From Spiroplasma phoeniceum (GTDB taxonomy: Bacteria > Bacillota_I > Bacilli_A > Mycoplasmatales > Mycoplasmataceae), in contig CP110830.1 of NCBI GenBank assembly GCA_026239495.1, forward strand, positions 744,001-808,000: DNA of 64,000 bases, in the 5' to 3' direction. This document shows positions 11,238-23,456 of the stretch, in pieces (the first letter of the stretch is position 1; every line of letters begins with the position of its first letter). The notes beneath the pieces were generated by a model. It saw only the letters and a program-made list of their open reading frames with translations, was not told where the DNA came from and ran no database searches. Position numbers and translations under genes: made by a program.

Positions 11238-12270
11238 TTATTATAAAATATAATTTATGAGGATATTAAATTATGAAATTTGATGAATTTAAAAATATTA
11301 ATGATAAAGAATGATTAAGATTAACAGGAATAAAACAAGATATTTTTAATAAAATGTTAGATATTTTACAAGTAGCTGAAATAGAAAAATTTAAAAAAGG
11401 TGGCAAAGCTAATAAATTATCACTAGAAAATCGATTATTGATGACTTTATCGTATTGACGAGAATATCGAACTTATTTTCATCTTGGAAAAAATTTCGGA
11501 ATTAGTGAAGCTAATTGTTATCGCAATATCAAGTGAATTGAAGATATTTTAATTAAACACCCTGATTTTCAGCAAGTTGCTGGTAAAAAAGCACTAATAA
11601 ATGATTATTTTAATGATAAAACTATTATTATTGATGTTACCGAAACCCCAATCCAACGCCCAAAAAAAGACAAAAACAATCTTATTCTGGTAAAAAGAAA
11701 AAACACACTATTAAAACACAAGTAATTATCGAACAAGAAACCAAAAAAATTATTGCAACAAGTTTTTCACTTGGTAAAAAACACGATTATGCTTTATTTA
11801 AAGAATCAAAAATCGCAATTTTAAAAAATACCAAATTAATAGTTGATAGTGGTTATCAAGGAATACAAAAAATTCACAATAATGTTATAATGCCCACAAA
11901 GAAAACTAAGAAAAAACATTTAAATAAAGAACAAAAACAACATAATAGAATAGTTTCAAAAATAAGAATTATTATTGAAAATATTTTTGCTATTCTTAAA
12001 AAATTTAAAATTATTACAGAAAAATATAGAAATCGTAGAAAACGATTTAGTTTAAGATTTAATTTAATTGCTTCAATTTATAATTTACAATTATTATAGT
12101 TATCATAAAAGATTTATTTAAAATTAACGAATTTGAATAATAAAATAATTTTTCGTTGTGGCAAAATATTAAATTTTTAAATAAAAGACATAATTAATTA
12201 AAATTATAATTTTATATTAACCCCTTTTTACAAATATTTGAAATTATTTTAATGGGTTATGCAAGAAGTC
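11238..12270 (+). mobile_element. IS5 subtype B copy lacking its left end
   Basis: Starts at position ~36 of the element (TTATTATAAAAT), directly after the right end of the preceding copy. The right end is intact. Confidence 0.85.
11273..12099 (+). CDS. IS5-family transposase (-1 frameshift)
   Basis: Both frames are open (first Asp in IIIDVTE). The left inverted repeat is absent, so the gene could act only in trans. Confidence 0.85.
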
Positions 12271-12272
12271 TA

Positions 12273-12308
12273 ATATTTTAATAATAAAACCAGGTATCGC
12301 AAGAAGTC
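12273..12308 (-). mobile_element. Inverted 36-nt IS5 left end
   Basis: Exact reverse complement of the first 36 bases of subtype B, placed after a right end. It is one of three places where left ends are found inverted. Confidence 0.85.
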
Positions 12309-12534
12309 TATTATTGTGACCCAGGCTCACCAAAACAAAAACCCTTAATTGAAAGAATAAACCGCGAATTTAGGAAACGATACCTTAAGGTAACAGATTT
12401 TAACCTTGTTACTCAAAAAAATAGATTGAGTAGTTGATGTTATAAATGAAAAATTAAGGCCTTGTTTAAATTGAATAACATCTAAAGAATTATTTTTAGA
12501 GAATTTTAAATAAGTTTATTTGAAGTAAAATTTG

Positions 12535-12680
12535 ATAGTATTACAAAAGCTTAGGTTTTATAAAAAATATAAATAAAATAATTAGATAACTTTTTAAAAG
12601 GTTGATTTATCAGTGTTTTAGAAATATATTTAAAATAAAGAATAATTTTTATACCAAAACCTAAATTTTTTCTTACTACC
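12535..12680. mobile_element. MITE-like 146-bp inverted-repeat element (copy 2)
   Basis: Same element as 6715-6865 in the opposite orientation, clearly similar over its length. Terminal repeats begin GATAGTATTAC and end TTCTTACTACC. It is flanked by a perfect 8-bp direct repeat TAAAATTT (12527-12534 and 12681-12688). No gene inside. Confidence 0.8.
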
Positions 12681-12689
12681 TAAAATTTA

Positions 12690-12810
12690 ATAAATTATTT
12701 TTCAGTGTGCTTAAATATGTTTAAAATAGACTAAACTTACAAATATTTTAATTTTTTTTTTAAAAAAATAGTTGCATTTATTTTAAATTATGTTATTATC
12801 ATAAAAACAA
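12690..12810. repeat. Intergenic repeat shared with 25010-25110
   Basis: Starts near AGTGTGCTTAAATATG and runs through AGTTGCATTTATTTTAAA. The same block lies at 25010-25110, and a looser version ends the ISLre2 copy near 5450-5560. Probably a degenerate IS end. No gene seen. Confidence 0.5.
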
Positions 12811-12852
12811 AGGAAAGAATTTGCTGCTTGAATTTACATAATACATAATATA

Positions 12853-13356
12853 AAGGTTCAATTTTTGTTGTTGATGATGGAATTAATGTTCTAGATGTGC
12901 CGTTATTAGGTAAATTACGTGGGCGAGCAATTTTAACACCCCATGCATTGAAATTATCACGTTTAATTAATAAAAGTGTGCCATAAATTTTAAGTAATAG
13001 AATTAATATTGCAAAAGAATTTGCTAATAAGTATAAAATTATTGTTGTTTTAAAAGAATATCAATCAATTATTACGGATGGTAATCGCGTGTATATTAAC
13101 GGTACTGGTAATCCATATATGGCTGTTGCCGGCATGGGTGATACGCTAACTGGTTTAATTGCTAGTTTAGTTGGTCAAGGTTCAAGTGTATGAATTGTTT
13201 GAAGCAGCAACTGTTGGAACGTATTTAAACGGGCTGGCTGGTGATGAAATTTCACAATACAAAAAACCACTGTTATCAACAGACATTATTAATCAAATTG
13301 GTTTTGTTTTAGCATATCTTATTGGAAGTGACGATTCGCTTAATTTCAAAAAATAG
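12853..13356 (+). pseudogene. nnrD: ADP-dependent NAD(P)H-hydrate dehydratase, broken
   Basis: Would repair hydrated NAD(P)H. Conserved pieces are visible: ILTPHALKLSRL, the IVVLKEYQSIITDG segment and the NPYMAVAGMGDTLTGLIASL nucleotide-binding motif. The 5' end is missing behind IS debris. There is a TAA near 12985, and a frameshift near 13170 separates the last ~60 residues (ELFEAATVGTYLNGLAGDE). It was a host gene; the loss probably followed IS activity. Confidence 0.75.
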
Positions 13357-13424
13357 TTATTTTGGTTATTTTGATAACTTTTGAATTTGCTATAATTGAT
13401 TAAAATGAAAGATGGAGAATAATA

Positions 13425-16400
13425 ATGCGCCAAATTTTAAAAAGTTATTTAAAATCATATTTTAAAAATTGAATTGAAGCCGGAGGTTTAATTCTTTTTA
13501 TTATCATTATTATTTCAACAATTGCCGGAATTTTATCAGGTGCTTTACAATATAAAATAAAATATAATGATTTAGTATATACATCTGAACAATGAGATTA
13601 TAATTTTAGTGTTGAAGATTATAAACCTAATTTTATGGAAGATTATTATTTACATAATAAGTTTATTGATAAAAATAAGCAAGAAATTAATGTTACAGGA
13701 TTTCCCCAAGCAATTTTAAATGAAAACAGTAGTTGGTGAAAAATAACAAAAAGTGTGTGTGGTACTCTTGCAAGTCCAGAATTACATCAAATTTGTTCAA
13801 CAAGTCAAATTATTACTAAATTAGCGGAAGTTGCTCAATATCGAGGAATGAAGCAAAATATTGATGGTGTTAATCCGATTGGATATCTTTATTTTAAAAA
13901 ATATAATTGAAATCAACCAAAAGAAATGGTAACACGTTTATTGCGACAAAAAACTTTTCCAGAATATTATGTTGGTGTTTTTGAAGCTATTTCTTTTAAA
14001 CAAGAAAGCGGGTTAAATTATACTTTAAAGATTACCCCTGCGGTAGTACAAAATCTAGAACAGACAGCCGCCGTTAATTTTAACCAATTGAAATTATACC
14101 AAGGACAGTTGCCAACAGTAGATGATGAAGCGGTTGTTAGTAGTTTATTTGCAGAGCAAAATCATTTAAAAATTGGAGATATTTTTCCAGTTATTCCGAA
14201 CAACTCAAAATTTAATTTAAAAATTGTTGGAATTGGAAATAATTTAGATAATTTTATTAAGCGGACAAGTTTTTTAAAAATTAATAGTAGCAATGATATT
14301 CGGAAATACGGTGTGTTATTTACAACTGAGCATTTCCAAACTCAATTGCAGGATGCAAATCTTCGTGGCGAGTTAGGGAATATTACTTTAAACCCAAGTA
14401 AAAAAATTTTAATTAAATTAAATTCAACAAATGCAATTTTAACTTTAAAAGAAAATTTAGAACAGGGTTATATTAATCCAACAGCAACCTTAATTCCATA
14501 TGAAAATAGTGATATTGCAATGCAAACGCAAAATATTAATATTCAAATTACTTTGTATAGTGCAATTGGTTCGGTGTTGTTACTTTTAGTTTTTGTTTTT
14601 ATTAATTATACAATGAAAAAAGAGATGAATAAAAATCGTCGCCAAATTGGAATTTTTAAAGCCTTTGGTTATCAAACAACGGAATTATCATGAATTTTTT
14701 CAACAAAGTTTTTTGTCACGATCCTATTTGGTATTATCTTAGGATATTGTTTTAGTATTCCTATTCAGTTATATGTTAATACATTATATACAAAAGGATT
14801 ATTAATTCCATTTAAATTAATTTATGTTTCCTTATGATTTATGCTAATTTTGTTTTTAGTTATCCCCATCTTTTTTGCTACTTTATCATTTTTATTTACA
14901 ATGAGTTATTTAAAAAAACCAAGTTTAGTATTAATTAATGGTGCTGGAAAAATGCATTTTTATGGTTTAATAATTGGGATTAAAAAAATTTTTAGTAAAA
15001 AAAGTTTCTTGTTTCGAATTCAATTAGCATTTACTTTAAAAGGATTTTGAAAATGAATGATTGTAATTTTTATTTTCTTTATTTCTTCATTACTCTTTAT
15101 CATTCAATTGAATGCCTCTGATATTTTTCGACAAATTGTTTATTCGTTTAGTAATGTTTATCAAAAAGATGTTGACCATCGCTTCCAATTTCCAAATTTA
15201 TTAACAATGGCAACAAGTCATCGAACTCCAATAGGAGAAGAAAAATTAAAATTAATAAATAATAATCATTTTCGAGTGTTACCAACAAGTGATGTTGAAA
15301 AAATACAAGCTGTTTCATTAGCAAAATTTAATGCATTAGCAACAGCGATTAATCATAATCCGACGGACAGGGAATTATGAACAAAACTATTTCTTTATCA
15401 GCCAATTTATCAGTCAGTTTATTTAACTGATTTAATTCAAGTTGTTAAAGATATAACAAATATAACAGGAGGAAATTTATCAGATTGAGGAAAAAAGATT
15501 GTTAATTTAAGTAATCTAATTGACCAGACACATATTAAGACAGTTGTTAGTTTTAATACATTGTATTATAATCCTCAAACAGAATTGCCAGTTCTTAATT
15601 TAGCTGTAACTCCAAGTAATCGTGAAACATCAGTGATTAGTGATCTTAATTTAAAAGGGATTGAACCAAATACTTGGACAAATTTTTATCAAATGAAAGG
15701 TGTTAAAAAAAATGTTATTAACGAATTGTTTGCAGCACCATTAACAAGAACACAAATTCCTGCAATTATTTCAGAAAAAATATCTAAATTAAATAATTTA
15801 AAAATTAATGACACTTTTGAATTTACTGTTAAAAATGTAAGATCTCCGTATAATATATCAATTGTTGTAAAGGGAATTAATAAAAACGATACAACAATAA
15901 GCAATGTTTTTATTAATGCTAATAATATTCGGTTTTTATTTTACGATTTTAACTATAAACCAGTCCCAAATTATTTTTATGATGAAGTTATTTCTAATGA
16001 AAAAATGATTTATGATAATATCAACCCAAAAGAATTGCTAATGGGGAAACAGGATTATAAGATTACATTGCAAAACTTAACAATTAATATTTTTAACCAT
16101 GATATTAAGGATAATATAGGAAAAATTATGACAACAATAACTAGTGATGGCAGTGATATTAGTATCTTTACGGGTCCAAATAATGTTGAATTAATTAACT
16201 TGCAAAAATTATTAGCATCGGCAGGCGCTGGGGTGTTAAATGATTCATTGTTAATTTTACAAGTATTAAATGTAATTATTATTTTCATTATTTTAGCAGT
16301 TATTACTTCTTCGGTAATTGATGAAGCTAAATCAGTTATTTTAACAATGCGAGCCTTAGGATATAAACCACGGCAAGTAAACTTTATTGTAATTGGTAAT

Positions 16401-16631
16401 TATGTTCTTGGTGTTTTATTTACCTTCTTCCTGGCATATATTATTTCCTTACTAATTTGGTACTTTGCTGTTAACATTATTTTAGAACAGTTTAAATTTG
16501 TTATTAATTTACCATTAAATTGACAAACACCATTAAAAGTTGGGACTATTATTAGTATTATTTTAATTATATCATGACTATTATCTATGTATTTAGTAAA
16601 AAAACAAAAAATAAATGAATTAACTGAGTAA
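13425..16631 (+). CDS. ABC transporter permease, FtsX type
   Basis: 1068 residues, open throughout when TGA is Trp. One N-terminal membrane segment (residues ~20-45) is followed by a large extracytoplasmic region. A first FtsX-type bundle of membrane segments spans about residues 365-510, then a second large soluble region, and a second FtsX-type bundle (three segments) lies near residues 945-1060. RRQIGIFKAFGYQ and ILTMRALGYKPRQV are typical coupling-helix motifs just after membrane segments. A GGAGAAT RBS precedes the ATG. No ATPase gene is adjacent in the window. Substrate unknown; the family handles lipoproteins, peptides or cell-division signals. Confidence 0.85.
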
Positions 16632-16638
16632 AATAGGT

Positions 16639-16905
16639 TATAATAAAATTATAAAATTTCAGATTAAATCGTTGATTTAGGAATAGTAATTAATATTCTT
16701 ATCGTCAGAGAGGTTATGATTGGTGCAAATAACTGGTAAGATATTAAGGAATTCACCTAATGAGAGCTGCTAATACCAGCCGGATTATTTAATATTAATG
16801 ATTCGTTAACTATAATTAAGACTATTTATTAGTAAAAAAAGGATGGTACCGCAAGAAATTGCTCCTTGTTTATATTTTTTTAATATAGACAAGGATATTT
16901 TTAAA
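16639..16905 (+). promoter_or_regulatory. Promoter and T-box leader controlling pheS-pheT
   Basis: A -10 box TATAAT is at 16639-16644. The leader has AGAGAGG early on, GAATTC in the stem I region (a possible UUC Phe specifier, 16750s), and the T-box antiterminator sequence GGATGGTACCGC at 16841-16852. A terminator stem follows (TCCTTGTTTATATT / AATATAGACAAGGA, 16863-16895, then T-rich). Uncharged tRNA-Phe would favour antitermination and expression of phenylalanyl-tRNA synthetase. The specifier choice is inference. Confidence 0.85.
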
Positions 16906-16937
16906 TTAATTAGACTTCAGCAAGAAAGGATTAAACA

Positions 16938-17975
16938 ATGGGAAAAGAATTAGACTTATTATTTACCCAAGCAACAAAAAACATTAAAGCAGCAAAAACG
17001 GTGGCGGAAGTTAATGCCGTTCAATTAAAATATTTAGGAAAAAAATCAATGTTGAATGATTTATTGAAAAAAATGAAAGATTTAACACATAAAGAACGAT
17101 TAACAATTGGTCAAAAAGCAAATCAAATTAAAGGAGAATTAACTGAATTATGTCAAGTTAAAAAAACCGAATTAGAAAATGCTTTATTAATTGCGACAAT
17201 TGAACAAGAAAAAATTGATTTATCATTACCGGGATATAATTTAGTATTAGCAACAAAGCATCCATTAAACCAAGTTATTGATGAAATTTCGCAATTATTT
17301 CAAGAATTAGGATATGATATTGTGTTTGGAACTGAAGTTGATGATGATGAATATAATTTTCGACGCTTAAATTTACCATTATGACATCCAGCTCGTGATA
17401 TGAAAGATACATTTTATTTGTCTAAAAACACATTATTACGAACACACTGTACCAATATGACAGCCCGCGCAATTTCAGAAATTAAAAGTAAAAATGAAAT
17501 AATTGCAATGATTTCAACTGGAAATACTTATCGCCGTGATGATGATGATGCTACACATTCACATCAATTTATGCAAGTTGATGGGTTTTTAGTTGCCCCA
17601 AATATCACTTTTGCTAATTTAAAATGAACAATTCAATACTTTTGTCAACGGATGTTTGGTGAATCAAAACAAATCCGTTTACGGCCAAGTTTTTTTCCGT
17701 TTACAGAACCATCTGTTGAAGTTGATGTTACTTGTGTTAATTGTCAAGGTAAAGGTTGTTCAATTTGCAAGCAAACTGGTTGAATTGAGATTATGGGCTC
17801 TGGGATGATTAATCCGCTTGTTTATCAAGCGTGTGGACAAGACCCAACATTAACTGGCTTTGCCTTTGGCATTGGGATTGAACGAATTGCGATGTTAAAA
17901 TATGGGATTGATGATATTCGTCGTTTTTATACAAATGACATCCGCTTTTTAAAACAATTTAAGAAATTTGATTAG
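16938..17975 (+). CDS. pheS: Phenylalanyl-tRNA synthetase alpha subunit
   Basis: 345 residues. An N-terminal coiled coil (1-85) contacts tRNA. The class II core contains [10 protein letters not shown] (motif 2 region), the Cys-rich loop [19 protein letters not shown]-like IMGSGM and motif 3 [13 protein letters not shown] near the end. It forms an alpha2-beta2 enzyme with PheT and charges tRNA-Phe. An AGAAAGGA RBS precedes the ATG. pheT starts 11 bases after the stop. Confidence 0.97.
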
Positions 17976-17985
17976 GAGGTTTAAA

Positions 17986-20379
17986 ATGATTATTACAAGA
18001 AGATGATTAAATAAATATATTGATTTTACTGATATTAGTAATGCCGATATTGTTGCTGCTTTAAATAGTTTAGGGTTTGAAGTAGAATGTACGCATAATT
18101 TTGATCGTAATAGTAATATTATTTGTGGTCGAATTCAAGTTGTTAATGAAATTCCTGATACGCATTTAAAGTTTTGTCTAGTTGATACAGGACAAGAATT
18201 ATTTGTTCCAATTGTTTGCGGAGCTAGTAACACAGCGGAAAATGGATATGTTGTCGTCGCTCGTCAAGGGGCAGTGTTAGCCGATGGCACAAAAATTGCA
18301 AAACGTGAAATTAAAGGATATCCTTCGGAAGGAATGATGTGTTCATTAAGTGAATTAGGAATTGCTGAAAAATATTTAACTCCAACCGAGCAAGATGAAA
18401 TTATTTTAACTTTTAATGAAAAAGAAGGTTTATATGATATGATTGGCTCTGAAGATGTTTTAACTAAAATTGGTTTAACTGATTATTTGTTTGAGATTGA
18501 TTTAACATTAAACCGCAGTGATTGCTTAAGTGCTTATGAATTAGCACGTGAATTAGCCCACTATTTTAAACGTGAATTATTTCCATTAGAATTAGAATCA
18601 ACAGAAAATTTAAAAGAATATCAAAATCCATTAAAAGTAGAAATTTCAACATCAGCAATTGAAACAGCAATTAGTGTTAATATTAAATTAACGCCGGGGA
18701 AAAATCCACTAAAATTATCAGATCGAATTTGGTTAAAAATTAATGAATATCAATCAAATGTAGAAGATCCATTTGGCGATTTAGCAATTAAAGCAACCCT
18801 TGAAACAGGGCGACCATTATTAATTTATGATTTTAATAAAATTAAAAACCCTTTAAAAATTACTGATGATTATGAAAATAAAACTTTTAATATTAAAAAA
18901 GGTGATTTAGTAGTTCTTGATGGGAATGAATTTGTAGAATTAATTGGTGTTCGCGTTAATCCGAATTATGCTATTAGTGCTACAACAACGGAGATAACAG
19001 TGTTAGCGCTCCATTTAAATCATATTATAATGCGTCAACAACAACGAAAAGTTGGCATTAGTAACATTAATTTACAACGTTATATCAAACCAATTAGTTA
19101 TGCTACTGTTGGATTAGGATTATCACGTTATTTATATTTATTAAAAATTAATGGCTTTTTAGCCGAGTTATCAGTTTTAAACTTTATTAAAGAATATAAG
19201 AAAACAGTTGAGCCAATTAACATTACTTTACTTGAGATTAATCAATTTATCGGCCATTCTTTTACCTTATTAGAAATTAAAGATTTATTAGAACGATTAG
19301 CTTTCCAATTTAAAGCAGAAGGTGAACAATTATTTGTGACACCATCATTAACTCGTACTGATATTTTTCAGAAAGCTGATTTGATTGAAGAAATTGCCCG
19401 CTTATTTGGTTATAAAAACATTGTTGCTAAACCACCAGTCTTACCAAATTTAGTTAAGGCTAAACGTCCTACTGAAAAAACAATTAAAAATTTTGAAACT
19501 TTCTTTTTAAATAATGGTTTTTATCAAGCAAAAACATATACGCTAGTTAAACAAGAAGAAATTACTCATTTTAACTTTTTTAATTATCAAAAACCATATC
19601 AATTACTATCGCCATTATCTGAAGAACATGCCGTAATGCGGTTAAGTTTAACAAATAGTTTATTAAACAGCGTTAAATATAATAATGCTCGAAATCAAAA
19701 AAATGTTAAGTTATTTACTGTTGAAAAAATTTATGTAAATGAGAAAAGTTATTATCATGGGGCATTTGTAATTCAAGCAGAAATTGTTCAAAATAAAATA
19801 ACAGGCGATAGTCTTTCTAATTCGTATTATTATATTAAAAGTTTATTGGAAGCTTATTTGCAAAGCGAACAAATTGATATTGATGAATTATCATATCAAT
19901 CAGCGCCAAAAAATAAAATTTACCACCCTTATCAAACTAGTCATTTTTTTTTAGGAAAACAATTATTAGCAATTATTGGTTTGATTCATCCTGGTTATCA
20001 AAAAGAAGTTGATTTAAAAAGTACAACTTATTTTGGCGAAATTAATTTTGAAGTAATTTTTAATTATCCGCATAAGAAACAAACATTTTTCACACCGCCT
20101 TATAAATTTAGTAAAAGTATTCGTGACATTTCAATTTGAGTACCAGTAACAGTAACCTACGAAAAAATTAAGAAAAAGATTTTAACAGGAGTTAAAAATG
20201 TTGTTGCAATAGAAGTGATTGACCAGTATTTTGATTATAAAGAAATGCCTAATCATGTTGCTTTAACAATTAGTTTTACATTTAATGATATGGCAAAACA
20301 GCTAACTGAAACAGATATTAACCAACAATTTGAACAAATTAAAATGAATTTGAAGAAATTACAATTACAAATTCGCTAG
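17986..20379 (+). CDS. pheT: Phenylalanyl-tRNA synthetase beta subunit
   Basis: 797 residues, normal length. The N-terminus (IITRRWLNKYIDF) leads into the OB-fold tRNA-binding domain (residues ~40-150, VCGASN, GMMCS). The B3/B4 editing region and B5 domain (ITLLEINQFIGH onward) follow, then the catalytic-like core, and a C-terminal anticodon-binding FDX-ACB domain (FTPPYKFSKSIRDISIW...). An AGGAGG RBS lies in the gap after pheS; the two are co-transcribed behind the T-box. Confidence 0.97.
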
Positions 20380-20459
20380 AAAAAAAATTATGTATTTGAG
20401 GATTAAGGTAATTTATTAACACTAAATCTATACTGTACCCAGTTTAGTAAGATATAATA

Positions 20460-21532
20460 GACTTCTTGCATAACCTAATCTAATTATTTTAAAATTCCTA
20501 TAAAATATTTTTAAATTAAAATAGAAATTATAGGAGATTAAAATTATGAAATTTGATAAATTTAATTTTATTAATGATAAAGAATTATTGCGATTAACCG
20601 GAGAAAAAAAGCTACTTTTAATAAAATGTTAAATATTTTACAAGTAGGCGAAATAGAAAAATTTAAAAAAGGTGGCAAAACTAATAAATTATCATTAGAA
20701 AACCGGCTACTGATGACTTTATCGTATTGACGAGAATATCGGACTTATTTCCATCTTGCTAAAAGTTTTGATATTAGTGAATCTATTTGTTATCGCAATA
20801 TCAAGTGAATTGAAAATATTTTAATTAAACACTCTGATTTTCAACAACTCGCTGGTAAAAAATCACTAATAAATGATTATTTTAATGATAAAACTATTAT
20901 TATTGATGTTACCGAAACCCCAATCCAACGCCAAAAAAAAGACAAAAACAATCTTATTCTGGTAAAAAGAAAAAACACACCATTAAAACACAAGTAATTA
21001 TCGAACAAGAAATCAAAAAAATTATTGCAACAAGTTTTTCGCTTGGAAAAAAACATGATTATGCTTTATTTAAAGAATCAAAAATCGCAATTTTAAAAAA
21101 TACCAAATTAATAGTTGATAGTGGTTATTAAGGAATTCAAAAAATTCACAATAATTTTCTAATACCTACAAAAAAAACAAAGAAAAACCCTTTAAATAAA
21201 GTACAAAAACAACGTAATAGAATAGTTTTAAAAATGAGAATTATTATTGAAAATATTTTTGCTATTCTTAAAAAATTTAAAATTATTACAGAAAAATATC
21301 GTAATCGAAGAAAACGATTTAGTTTAAGATTTAATTTAATTGCTTCAATTTATAATTTGCAGTTAGCATAGAAGATTTATTTAAAATTAAAAAATTTAAA
21401 TAATAAATTCATTTTTTGTTGTGGCAAAATATTAAATTTTTAAATAAAAAACATAATTAATTAAAATTATGTTTTTCTATTAGTGTCTTTTTACAAATAT
21501 TTGCAATTTTTTAATAGGTTATGCAAGAAGTC
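20460..21532 (+). mobile_element. IS5-family element subtype A
   Basis: Left end GACTTCTTGCATAACC, right end GGTTATGCAAGAAGTC, flanked by TA. It sits between pheT and phage early genes. Confidence 0.9.
20546..21371 (+). pseudogene. IS5-family transposase, broken
   Basis: A 1-nt deletion in GGAGCAAAAAAA near 20612 shifts the frame, and CAA has become TAA in the DSGYQG motif near 21129. Confidence 0.88.
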
Positions 21533-21534
21533 TA

Positions 21535-21668
21535 TTCTTATCAATTTGCGAAAAATCTTTTGGCACTAAAATATTAACAATTTGACTAACGATAGGTATT
21601 AAAATACTATATTTATGTAATTCATCATTATAAATATATAATGGTTTAATCTTATTTAATTGCATCAT
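21535..21668 (-). pseudogene. Phage early protein, 3' end removed by IS5
   Basis: Begins MMQLNKIKPLYIYNDELH and overlaps the end of the SSB gene, as in tightly packed phage operons. After ~45 residues it runs into the IS5 right end. No family recognised. Confidence 0.5.
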
Positions 21669-22061
21669 TATCACCAAATAATTCTTTAATATCTTCTGAA
21701 CTATAATTTATTTGCTCTTCTGCAATAATTTCATTTTTTTCAGATAATATATCTTTTTTTTAAAATCATTATTTGTATGTAAAAATTCATAATTAGATAA
21801 TTTAACTATTCAATGTATTTTATTGTCCTTATCTTTAAAAGATTGTAAAACACCAGTAATTGCTATTTGACTACCTTTTTGACAATATTTTTTTAAAATA
21901 ATTGCTTGTTTATTTCAAACTTGACAAGGTATAAAATCAGTTTCTTTTTGTTTTGAATATGGGCGTGCTATTGCTAAATTAAAGATAGTATATTCTTTAC
22001 CATTACTTTTTTTAATTTCTATATTTTTTGTTGTTCTACCAATTCCATTAAATTGATTCAT
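21648..22061 (-). pseudogene. ssb: Single-stranded DNA-binding protein, C-terminal frameshift
   Basis: MNQFNGIGRTTKNIEIK, FNLAIARPY, IPCQVWNKQA and GSQIAITGVLQSF follow the SSB OB-fold order, so this is a phage or host-type SSB that coats ssDNA during replication. An ideal RBS (AAGGAGGTGG) precedes the ATG. A lost base in an A8 run near 21768 puts the acidic tail (EDIKELFGDND) in another frame. The OB-fold itself is intact, so a tailless protein could still be made. Confidence 0.8.
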
Positions 22062-22135
22062 TATTCCACCTCCTTAATAGGTAATTTGTCATATTTTGAA
22101 TAATCATCATTTTTAAATTGTAATTTTCTATAATA
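22061..22135 (-). pseudogene. 3' scrap of a phage early gene
   Basis: The last ~23 codons (ending PIKEVE) lie upstream of SSB, with the stop overlapping the SSB start; the rest has been removed by the adjacent IS5. Too short to identify. Confidence 0.4.
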
Positions 22136-23203
22136 GACTTCTTGCGATACCTGGTTTTATTATTAAAATATTATTATAAAATATAATTTATGAGGATATT
22201 AAATTATGAAATTTGATGAATTTAAAAATATTAATGATAAAGAATGATTAAGATTAACAGGAATAAAACAAGATATTTTTAATAAAATGTTAGATATTTT
22301 ACAAGTAGCTGAAATAGAAAAATTTAAAAAAGGTGGCAAAGCTAATAAATTATCACTAGAAAATCGATTATTGATGACTTTATCGTATTGACGAGAATAT
22401 CGAACTTATTTTCATCTTGGAAAAAATTTCGGAATTAGTTAATCTAGTTGTTATCGCAATATCAAGTGAATTGAAGATATTTTAATTAAACACCCTGATT
22501 TTCAGCAAGTTGCTGGTAAAAAAGCACTAATAAATGATTATTTTAATGATAAAACTATTATTATTGATGTTACCGAAACCCCAATCCAACGCCCAAAAAA
22601 AGACAAAAACAATCTTATTCTGGTAAAAAGAAAAAACACACTATTAAAACACAAGTAATTATCGAACAAGAAACCAAAAAAATTATTGCAACAAGTTTTT
22701 CACTTGGTAAAAAACACGATTATGCTTTATTTAAAGAATCAAAAATCGCAATTTTAAAAAATACCAAATTAATAGTTGATAGTGGTTATCAAGGAATACA
22801 AAAAATTCACAATAATGTTATAATGCCGACAAAGAAAACTAAGAAAAAACATTTAAATAAAGAACAAAAACAACATAATAGACTAGTTTCAAAAATAAGA
22901 ATTATTATTGAAAATATTTTTGCTATTCTTAAAAAATTTAAAATTATTACAGAAAAATATAGAAATCGTAGAAAACGATTTAGTTTAAGATTTAATTTAA
23001 TTGCTTCAATTTATAATTTACAATTATTATAGTTATCATAAAAGATTTATTTAAAATTAACAAATTTGAATAATAAAATAATTTTTCGTTGTGGCAAAAT
23101 ATTAAATTTTTAAATAAAAGACATAATTAATTAAAATTATAATTTTATATTAACCCCTTTTTACAAATATTTGAAATTATTTTAATGGGTTATGCAAGAA
23201 GTC
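22136..23203 (+). mobile_element. IS5-family element subtype B
   Basis: 1068 bp, TA-flanked, separating two blocks of phage early genes. Confidence 0.92.
22206..23032 (+). pseudogene. IS5-family transposase, one stop
   Basis: GAA has become TAA at 22440 in the first frame (GIS*); otherwise like the intact copies. Confidence 0.88.
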
Positions 23204-23205
23204 TA

Positions 23206-23453
23206 ATATTCGGGGTAATTATTTTTATCATCTTTTGCATAACAATATTCTTGTAAAGTATCACAATTATGACATATTATAATATCTTCAAAATTCTCTT
23301 TATATAATTTTTGTTGTTTTAATTCTTCTAAATAATCTGTGTAATAAAATCATTTTTCAGTTTTTTAATTTCTTTATCTTTTTCAGCAATTTTTTTAATT
23401 GATTTGTTTTCTTCTTTAAGTTTATCAAATTTAATTGATTCTGTTATATTCAT
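23206..23453 (-). pseudogene. Phage early protein with CxxC, frameshifted, 3' end lost
   Basis: MNITESIKFDKLKEENKSIK begins a charged coiled-coil. A frameshift near 23350 is followed by a region with CHNC, a possible metal-binding pair. It is cut by the IS5 at 23203. A GGAGG RBS precedes the ATG. Function unknown. Confidence 0.5.
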
Positions 23454-23456
23454 TAT

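Larger units (their letters stand above)
10123..12513 (+). pseudogene. IS30-family transposase, middle lost, two IS5 copies inside
   Basis: The first 14 codons at 10123 (MKKYTHVKYDERNL) match the start of IS30 transposases. The C-terminus resumes at 12311 (DPGSPKQKPLIERINREF..., KGTDF-like, then a 1-nt frameshift before DWVVDVINEKLRPCLNW), ending at TAA 12513. The central few hundred bases are missing, replaced by two tandem IS5 copies. Spiroplasma plectroviruses carry IS30-type transposases, which is one possible source. Confidence 0.75.

Noticed and set aside
10123-12513. Integrated plectrovirus (SpV1-type) genome
   Set aside because: Only the IS30 transposase remnant fits; none of the filamentous-phage coat or assembly genes are recognisable in the window.
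15689-16288. Two minus-strand open frames inside the ABC permease gene
   Set aside because: Complement of a continuous 1068-codon gene; shadows.
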